This document shows, in pieces, positions 1 to 6,509 of a stretch of DNA of 6,509 nt. The DNA comes from Thermaceae bacterium (GTDB lineage: Bacteria > Deinococcota > Deinococci > Deinococcales > Marinithermaceae). The DNA lies in assembly GCA_015490435.1 (NCBI GenBank), contig WFXV01000234.1, positions 1 through 6,509 on the forward strand, given 5' to 3'. Both the position numbers and the translations under genes were made by a program. Numbering within the stretch: position 1 is the stretch's first letter; the number at the start of each line of letters is the position of its first letter. The notes beneath the pieces were generated by a model that worked only from the letters and a program-made list of their open reading frames with translations, did no database searches and was not told where the DNA came from.

Positions 1-854
1 CCCCAGAGGTTTTTCGCCTTGCCCAGGGACTCGGCGTGGAGCTGGGCGAACCACTGGGCCACGCCGTAAAGCCGCCGGCCGTAGGGCATGAGGACGTGCA
101 CCGGCTTTTTGCGGTGGCGTTCGAGCAGGTAGAGCGCGAGGGCGCTTTTCGCCGCGGTCTCCATCGCCCGGCGGTTGGCCCGGCGGGCGCCCATGAGGAG
201 CTTTTCCACGTCGGCCCCGGCGAGCGCGAGGGGCAGGGTGCCCACCGGGGTGAGGGCGGAAAACCGCCCGCCGACGTCGGGGGGTACGTCGAAGGCGGCG
301 AGCCCCTCGGCCCGGGCGTAGGCCCGGAGCGGCCCCTTCTCCGGGTCGGTGACCACCGCCAGGTGGCGCCGCCAGTCCTCCCCGAGGGCATCCTCGAGCC
401 AGCGGCGGAAGACAAGGAGGAGGGCGGCGGTCTCGGCGGTGCCCCCCGACTTGCTGACGGCGACGACCAGGGTCTTTTGGGGCGCGAGGCTTTCGAGGAG
501 GCGCCGGACGGGCAGGGGGTCGGTGTGGTCGAGGAAATAAAGGCGCTTTTCGGTGAGGCCGAGGGCTTCGTAAAGCCCCCGGGCGGGAAGGGCCGAGCCC
601 CCGATCCCGAGCACCACCACCTCCTTGGCCCAGGCCGCGCCCTCGGCGTAGCGGCGAACCGACCTGAGGGTCTCGGTGTCCTCGGGGACCCGCATCCAGC
701 CGAGCATGGCGGCGGGGTCCTTGGCCCTTTCGAGGAGTGCCTGGTAGTGCGCTTTCAGCCTGGGTTCCCAGGCCTTCCACTCGGCGTCGAGCTCGAGGCC
801 GCTTTCCCTTCCGACGCGGGCGCTCTCGAGCCCCTCTAGCTTGACTTCCAGCAT
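1..854 (-). CDS. pgi: Glucose-6-phosphate isomerase, N-terminal 284 residues (partial at left edge)
   Basis: Cytoplasmic enzyme interconverting glucose 6-phosphate and fructose 6-phosphate in glycolysis and gluconeogenesis. Read on the minus strand from the ATG at 854, it gives 284 codons with no stop before the window ends. Visible family motifs are GIGGSALP (residues 83-90) and SKSGGTAET (134-142) of the sugar-isomerase phosphate-binding fold, GGRFSALTPVG (195-205) matching the first isomerase signature, and QLHAESLGK (271-279), where E275 corresponds to the family's catalytic base. The short N-terminus and the segment MLGWMRVPEDTETLRSVRRY (50-69) resemble the compact isomerases of Thermus (about 415 aa as I recall) rather than the ~550 aa enterobacterial form, so roughly 130 residues should lie outside. 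The start is firm: an in-frame TAG lies four codons upstream (864-866), and there is no closer alternative. No convincing Shine-Dalgarno is present; a -10-like box 6 nt upstream suggests leaderless translation. Confidence 0.96.
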   Translation of the reverse strand, partial: MLEVKLEGLESARVGRESGLELDAEWKAWEPRLKAHYQALLERAKDPAAMLGWMRVPEDTETLRSVRRYAEGAAWAKEVVVLGIGGSALPARGLYEALGLTEKRLYFLDHTDPLPVRRLLESLAPQKTLVVAVSKSGGTAETAALLLVFRRWLEDALGEDWRRHLAVVTDPEKGPLRAYARAEGLAAFDVPPDVGGRFSALTPVGTLPLALAGADVEKLLMGARRANRRAMETAAKSALALYLLERHRKKPVHVLMPYGRRLYGVAQWFAQLHAESLGKAKNLW

Positions 855-857
855 GGC

Positions 858-886
858 TTCACTCTACGCCCTATGCGGCTTAGAAT
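858..886 (+). promoter_or_regulatory. Promoter of tRNA-Leu
   Basis: TTCACT (858-863) and TAGAAT (881-886) are separated by 17 nt, the preferred spacing for the main sigma factor; the -10 matches TATAAT at five of six positions and the -35 matches TTGACA at four. Transcription would start near 893, a few bases before the mature 5' end at 898, leaving a short leader for RNase P to remove. The -35 lies on the pgi leaderless -10 of the opposite strand. Confidence 0.7.
861..866 (-). promoter_or_regulatory. Putative -10 box of leaderless pgi promoter
   Basis: On the minus strand TAGAGT (866 to 861) fits the TANNNT pattern and is followed by six bases (GAAGCC) and then the pgi ATG at 854. A transcript starting 6-7 nt after the box would begin at or beside the start codon, the arrangement known for leaderless genes in Deinococcus-Thermus bacteria. 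No good -35 hexamer is seen at 16-18 nt spacing. The box also supplies the in-frame stop before pgi and overlaps the -35 of the divergent tRNA promoter. Confidence 0.55.
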
Positions 887-897
887 GGGCTTTGCCT

Positions 898-987
898 GCC
901 GGGATGGCGGAACCGGTAGACGCAACGGACTTAAAATCCGTTGGGGGCCAGTCCCCCGTGCGGGTTCGAGTCCCGCTCCCGGCACCA
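898..987 (+). tRNA. tRNA-Leu, anticodon UAA, CCA encoded
   Basis: Class II tRNA that reads UUA and UUG leucine codons. Acceptor stem GCCGGGA (898-904) pairs with TCCCGGC (977-983), followed by discriminator A984 and an encoded CCA (985-987). The anticodon stem ACGGA (925-929) pairs with TCCGT (937-941); the seven-base loop CTTAAAA has TAA at 932-934 as the anticodon. The long variable arm has a five-pair G/C stem (943-947 with 953-957), diagnostic of Leu/Ser/Tyr type. The T arm GCGGG/CCCGC (960-964, 972-976) encloses TTCGAGT. All stems pair fully. The anticodon reads codons rare in this GC-rich neighbourhood. The tRNA stands alone with its own promoter and terminator; the three CCA bases are also the base of the terminator stem. 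Confidence 0.97.
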
Positions 988-1017
988 GGGGTGTGATCCA
1001 TGCCCCTGGCCTTTTTT
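985..1017 (+). terminator. Rho-independent terminator of tRNA-Leu
   Basis: CCAGGGG (985-991) pairs perfectly with CCCCTGG (1003-1009) around an 11-base loop, followed by CC and six T (1012-1017). This is a classical intrinsic terminator. Its 5' arm begins with the CCA tail of the tRNA, so there is no spacer between the gene and the stem. It also insulates uvrA, whose promoter begins a few bases later, from tRNA read-through. Confidence 0.88.
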
Positions 1018-1022
1018 CGGCC

Positions 1023-1052
1023 TTCAAGAAACCCCGCGCCCCGTGATAAAAT
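1023..1052 (+). promoter_or_regulatory. Promoter of uvrA, probably leaderless
   Basis: TAAAAT (1047-1052) is a five-of-six match to TATAAT and sits seven bases before the uvrA ATG at 1060. A weak -35 candidate, TTCAAG (1023-1028), lies 18 nt upstream. A start 7-8 nt after the -10 would place the 5' end on the ATG, and no Shine-Dalgarno lies between. The 11-base pattern GATAAAATCCC here is nearly repeated before proB (GATAGAATCCC). No LexA-type palindrome is apparent around it. Confidence 0.68.
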
Positions 1053-1059
1053 CCCTCGG

Positions 1060-3917
<2,858 letters not shown>

Positions 3918-3921
<4 letters not shown>

Positions 3922-3973
3922 AGGGGCGGCGGGGCAGGTGCTCCGCCGCCCGCGCTCCGGAGGCGGCCTTTAG
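3918..3973. terminator. Bidirectional terminator between convergent uvrA and cytochrome genes
   Basis: The 48-nt gap and the two stop codons form a nested inverted repeat. CTAAAGG (3918-3924), which contains the uvrA stop TAA, is the exact inverse of CCTTTAG (3967-3973), which contains the complement of the other gene's TAA. Inside, GGGCGGCGG (3924-3932) pairs with CCGCCGCCC (3943-3951). An alternative stem pairs GCCGCC (3945-3950) with GGCGGC (3962-3967), the latter followed by CTTT in the uvrA direction; the first stem is followed by CTTT in the opposite direction. T-runs are only three bases, so this is a GC-strong, U-poor terminator and its efficiency is uncertain. Confidence 0.65.
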
Positions 3974-5592
3974 CGTTTGAAGAGCAAGTAGAAGAGGCCC
4001 ACCAGGGCGAGGAGCCCGATCAGGAGGGCCACGGTGAAGGCGATCTCGGGGTAGTGACCGTAGCCCAGCTCATGCCAGGGCACCCGGCGGATCGTGGGGC
4101 CGTGGCAGTCGAGGCAGCCGAGGGCGTTCTCCGCTGGCTCCACCCCGTGGTTCACCGCCATGTAGCGGACCAGGGTGATGTAATCCCCGCCGAAGTTGAG
4201 CCCCGCGAGCTTCGCGCCCACGGCGGCGGCCTTCTTGGTGTCGCCGGTGGCGAAGACGAGCCCCACCTTGACCGGCACCGGGATGCCCGCCTTGGGGTCA
4301 TAGGGTACCACCGCCTCGTGGTACTTGAAGGGGTAGAGCTTGCCGTCGGTCTCGAAGAAGAGCCCCTTGCGCCTGGCCCCCTCGCTCGCCGGGGCGAGGT
4401 AGGTGAGCTTGCCGTCCTCGAGCTTCGCCCGCTCGGGGTAGAGGTAGGCGATCCGGGTCTTCTCGTTCCAGAACCCGAGCACCGGCTTCAGGTTCTTCTC
4501 GAGCCGGATCTCGGGCTCGTACCGGCTCAGCTCCTCGCTGAAGGTGGCCTTGGACCAGTCGCGGTGGGTGTCGGTGGGGGCCTTCTTGGCGTAGCGGGGG
4601 ATGTGGCAGGTCTGGCAGGCCACCTTCTCCTCGTGGAAGGTGCGGATCACCCAGCCGAGCACCGGGCGGGTATGGCGCCGTTCGTGGCAGTCCGCGCACT
4701 CGGGGGCCTGGACCTTCTTGCTCCGGGCCCAGGTGTCGGGCCCTTTTAGGGCGAGTTCGTGTGCCTTGAAGACGTGGCAGTCGGTGCACTCCATGCCCCG
4801 GGCGAGGTGGACGTCCACCGCCTCCTCCACCTCCCCGAGGAGGGCGGGCTCCAGGTTCGGCCGCTTGAAGCCGGGGCCGCCGCCGGAGAAGGCGTGGCAG
4901 AGGAGGCACTGGTCCTTGGGCGGGGTCTTGACGATCGCCGCCGCCAGCTTCTCAAAGGGCACCTTGACCCGGTAGCGCCAGGTGCCGGTCGCATCCTGGT
5001 AGACCTCCTTCACCCCGGTCTTGATCGCCTTGGGCCCGGCGGGGTAGACGGCGGGGTCGGCGTGGCAGGCGAGGCAGTCGAGGTTTTTGAGTTGCGCCTC
5101 GTTCATCTCCTCCTTGGGGACGAGCCCGAGGCTCACCCCGTGGCACATCGAGCACCCGGTGGCGATGAGCGTGCCCTTTTTGTCGGCGTATTCCGGGGGC
5201 GGGGCCTTGAGGACCGCCTTGCCAATGTAGTTGATGTTCTTCTCCCCCTGCCAGAGGATCGCGCCGCAAAAGTCGTTGTAGGCGTACTTGCCGCCCATCT
5301 TCACTGGCCCCTTGCCGACCACGTCGTCCACCACGTCCGCCATCTGGTAGTGGTAGCTGTGGAAGGCCTCCCGGGTCGCCTCCTCGTGGCAATCGACGCA
5401 GGAGGCGGCGCCCTCGTAGCGGGTGATGCCGGCCTTCTTGAAGGCCTCGGTGTGGTCGGCGTAGGCGAGCTTCGGCCTGGGTTTCAGGGTCGTCTTGGCG
5501 GCGACGGGCGCGCGGGGCCCGTAGAAGAAGAGCAGGCCGAGCGCGGCCAGGACGAGCAAGACTACCAGGGCAAAGAGCCTAGCTCCGCGCAT
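3970..5592 (-). CDS. Membrane-anchored octaheme c-type cytochrome, tetrathionate-reductase-like family
   Basis: A 540-residue multiheme cytochrome with eight CxxCH heme-attachment motifs beginning at C65, C147, C173, C229, C269, C299, C326 and C493. Residues 6-24 form a hydrophobic signal or anchor; a second helix at 518-537 ends in FKR. Positive ends (MRGAR, FKR) put the heme domain on the outer side of the membrane. Spare histidines (H78, H81, H262, H278, H307, H320, H343, H425, H482, H507, H513) could be distal ligands. The order heme 1, NDFCGAI (106-112), CSMCH, NLDCLACH, then KLYPFKYHEAVVPYD (418-432) and NHGVEPAENALGCLDCH (481-497) resembles, from memory, the octaheme tetrathionate reductase (OTR) group, whose members can reduce sulfur or nitrogen oxyanions; the substrate here is unknown. 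Hydroxylamine oxidoreductase or another octaheme nitrite reductase is the alternative. The ATG at 5592 is preferred for its spacing from the Shine-Dalgarno; ATG 5598 and TTG 5640 are in frame. A cut after V30-A31-A32 is possible, so the first helix might be removed. Confidence 0.93.
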   Translation of the reverse strand: MRGARLFALVVLLVLAALGLLFFYGPRAPVAAKTTLKPRPKLAYADHTEAFKKAGITRYEGAASCVDCHEEATREAFHSYHYQMADVVDDVVGKGPVKMGGKYAYNDFCGAILWQGEKNINYIGKAVLKAPPPEYADKKGTLIATGCSMCHGVSLGLVPKEEMNEAQLKNLDCLACHADPAVYPAGPKAIKTGVKEVYQDATGTWRYRVKVPFEKLAAAIVKTPPKDQCLLCHAFSGGGPGFKRPNLEPALLGEVEEAVDVHLARGMECTDCHVFKAHELALKGPDTWARSKKVQAPECADCHERRHTRPVLGWVIRTFHEEKVACQTCHIPRYAKKAPTDTHRDWSKATFSEELSRYEPEIRLEKNLKPVLGFWNEKTRIAYLYPERAKLEDGKLTYLAPASEGARRKGLFFETDGKLYPFKYHEAVVPYDPKAGIPVPVKVGLVFATGDTKKAAAVGAKLAGLNFGGDYITLVRYMAVNHGVEPAENALGCLDCHGPTIRRVPWHELGYGHYPEIAFTVALLIGLLALVGLFYLLFKR

Positions 5593-5626
5593 TCTCATAC
5601 CCCCTTCATGACCAGTAATAAGGGTA
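5593..5626 (-). promoter_or_regulatory. Shine-Dalgarno and possible -10 region of the cytochrome gene
   Basis: On the minus strand AAGGGGG (5606 to 5600) is followed by seven bases and the ATG at 5592, good Shine-Dalgarno spacing; for the ATG at 5598 the gap would be one base, which decides the start. Possible -10 boxes are TACCCT (5626-5621) or TATTAC (5620-5615); neither has a good -35, so the promoter is weakly supported. This is the only one of the four protein genes with a clear ribosome binding site. Confidence 0.5.
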
Positions 5627-5655
5627 GGGGGCCCCAACAAATGTCCTGGTGTGGA

Positions 5656-5661
5656 TAGAAT
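5656..5661 (+). promoter_or_regulatory. Putative -10 box of leaderless proB promoter
   Basis: TAGAAT matches TATAAT at five of six positions and is followed by CCCCGC and then the GTG start at 5668, a six-base gap. The transcript would start at or next to the GTG. No Shine-Dalgarno fits in that gap. The surrounding bases GATAGAATCCC mirror GATAAAATCCC before uvrA. No clear -35 hexamer is seen. TAG at 5656-5658 is also the in-frame stop that closes the frame upstream of proB. Confidence 0.65.
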
Positions 5662-5667
5662 CCCCGC

Positions 5668-6509
5668 GTGGGCCAGGAACTGGCGAACACCAAACGGGTC
5701 GTGGTCAAGGTGGGCTCGGCGGTGCTCGCAGGTGAGGGGAGGCTCCTTCCCGAGCGGTTTCAGGCGGTGGCCCGGGGGGTCTTGGCCCTGGAGCGCGCGG
5801 GCAAGGAGGTGGTGCTCGTTTCCTCCGGGGCGATCGCCGCCGGCAGGGCGCTGCTTACTAGGCCCCGTCCCCGCTCCCTGCCCGAGCTGCAGGCGCTCGC
5901 CGCCGCCGGGCAGCCCGAGCTGATGCGGGCGTGGAAGGAGGCGTTTTCCCCACGGGCGGTGGCCCAGGTCCTCCTCGACGCCGGCGACCTCGCCGACCGG
6001 CGCCGGTTTCTGAACGCCAAGAACACCCTCGAGACCCTGCTCGCCTGGGGCGTGGTCCCGGTGGTCAACGAGAACGACACCGTGATGACCGAGGAGATCC
6101 AGTTCGGCGACAACGACCAGCTCGCGGTCTTGATCGCCGGGCTGGTGGAGGCCGAGGCGCTCCTTCTGCTCTCGGATGTGGACGCGCTCTACGAGAAAGA
6201 CCCCCGAGAGGACCCCGCCGCCCGGCCGGTGCGCGAGCTCGCTGAGGTCACCCCCGAGGTCTTGGCCATGGCCTCTTCCCGGCCGGGCCGGGCCGGGCGC
6301 GGGGGGATGCGCTCCAAGCTCTTCGCCGCCAAAAGGGCGCTCGATGCCGGAGTGATGCTCTGGCTCCTCCCCGGGCGCGACCCCGAGGCGATCGAAAAGG
6401 CCCTCGCCGGCGAGGCGATCGGCACCCGCTTCGTTCCCCGGGGGCGGCGCTACGGGGGGAAGAAGCGCTGGCTCGCCCAGATGCCGGTGATCGAGGGGGA
6501 GATCGTGGT
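5668..6509 (+). CDS. proB: Glutamate 5-kinase, N-terminal 280 residues (partial at right edge)
   Basis: Cytoplasmic kinase that phosphorylates glutamate to glutamyl 5-phosphate, the first and usually feedback-inhibited step of proline synthesis; ProA acts next. The reading frame runs from GTG 5668 to the window end without a stop. Amino-acid-kinase motifs are VVKVGSAVL (12-20), SSGAIAAG (52-59), AAGQPELM (79-86), NENDTV (134-139), FGDNDQLA (146-153), SDVDALY (169-175) and GRGGMRSKL (210-218). GTRFVP (252-257) and KKRWL (265-269) mark the end of the kinase domain and the linker towards a C-terminal PUA domain, which would lie outside. GTG is the first possible start after the in-frame TAG at 5656-5658, so the start is firm. 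Family members are about 260 aa without and 370 aa with PUA; continuation past residue 280 indicates the longer form. It is divergent from the cytochrome gene; proA may follow outside, but this cannot be seen. Confidence 0.96.
   Translation, partial: MGQELANTKRVVVKVGSAVLAGEGRLLPERFQAVARGVLALERAGKEVVLVSSGAIAAGRALLTRPRPRSLPELQALAAAGQPELMRAWKEAFSPRAVAQVLLDAGDLADRRRFLNAKNTLETLLAWGVVPVVNENDTVMTEEIQFGDNDQLAVLIAGLVEAEALLLLSDVDALYEKDPREDPAARPVRELAEVTPEVLAMASSRPGRAGRGGMRSKLFAAKRALDAGVMLWLLPGRDPEAIEKALAGEAIGTRFVPRGRRYGGKKRWLAQMPVIEGEIV

Noticed and set aside
36..839. Long open frame on the plus strand opposite pgi
   Set aside because: High GC leaves antisense frames open; its product has no recognisable motif and is rich in Gly, Pro, Glu and Arg, while the minus strand encodes clear isomerase motifs.
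841..846. TTGACT as the -35 of the tRNA promoter
   Set aside because: It matches the consensus well but is 34 nt from the -10 at 881-886, and no -10 lies 16-18 nt after it; TTCACT at 858-863 has the correct 17-nt spacing.
1000..1059. Upstream in-frame ATG giving UvrA 20 extra N-terminal residues
   Set aside because: It lies in the loop of the tRNA terminator, upstream of the likely uvrA promoter, and UvrA proteins normally begin at the MDRIVIRGA-type start at 1060.
5593..5640. TTG start at 5640 or ATG at 5598 for the cytochrome
   Set aside because: TTG 5640 has no ribosome binding site and would put extra residues ahead of the signal helix; ATG 5598 is only one base from the Shine-Dalgarno, whereas ATG 5592 is seven bases away.
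4759..5658. 299-codon open frame on the plus strand opposite the cytochrome gene
   Set aside because: It overlaps the eight heme motifs on the other strand, shows no known motif, and runs into the proB promoter region; explained as a codon-bias shadow.

Overview
The window is a compact, very GC-rich stretch of bacterial chromosome holding four protein genes, one tRNA gene and short intergenic regions full of promoters and terminators. The pgi, uvrA and proB products resemble those of the Deinococcus-Thermus group. The codon choice (Leu-Glu almost always CTCGAG) and -10 boxes placed 6-7 nt before start codons also fit that group, most likely the family Thermaceae. A marine or anaerobically respiring member such as an Oceanithermus/Marinithermus-like organism would fit the multiheme cytochrome, but this is inference from composition and remembered family sequences, not from a search.

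Layout, left to right. (1) 1-854, minus: 5' part of pgi (glucose-6-phosphate isomerase), cut by the window edge. (2) 855-897: 43 nt with two overlapping divergent promoters, one for pgi (apparently leaderless) and one for the tRNA. (3) 898-987, plus: tRNA-Leu(UAA) with an encoded CCA; its tail is shared with the 5' arm of a Rho-independent terminator (985-1017). (4) 1018-1059: promoter of uvrA, with the -10 box 7 nt before the ATG. (5) 1060-3921, plus: complete uvrA (953 aa). (6) 3922-3969: a GC-rich two-sided terminator between convergent genes, built partly from the two stop codons. (7) 3970-5592, minus: a membrane-attached octaheme c-type cytochrome (540 aa) resembling the octaheme tetrathionate reductase family. 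(8) 5593-5667: divergent control region. (9) 5668-6509, plus: 5' part of proB (glutamate 5-kinase), cut by the right edge.

The genes do not form one pathway. Glycolysis (pgi), translation (tRNA-Leu), excision repair (uvrA) and proline synthesis (proB) are housekeeping functions, each apparently with its own promoter. The octaheme cytochrome is the accessory item: a solitary respiratory or detoxifying protein with no maturation factor, quinol dehydrogenase or other redox gene beside it in this window. I see no CRISPR array, insertion sequence, prophage or other mobile element. The most useful second looks are the cytochrome, the leaderless promoter architecture, and the sharing of bases between tRNA tail and terminator and between stop codons and terminator.
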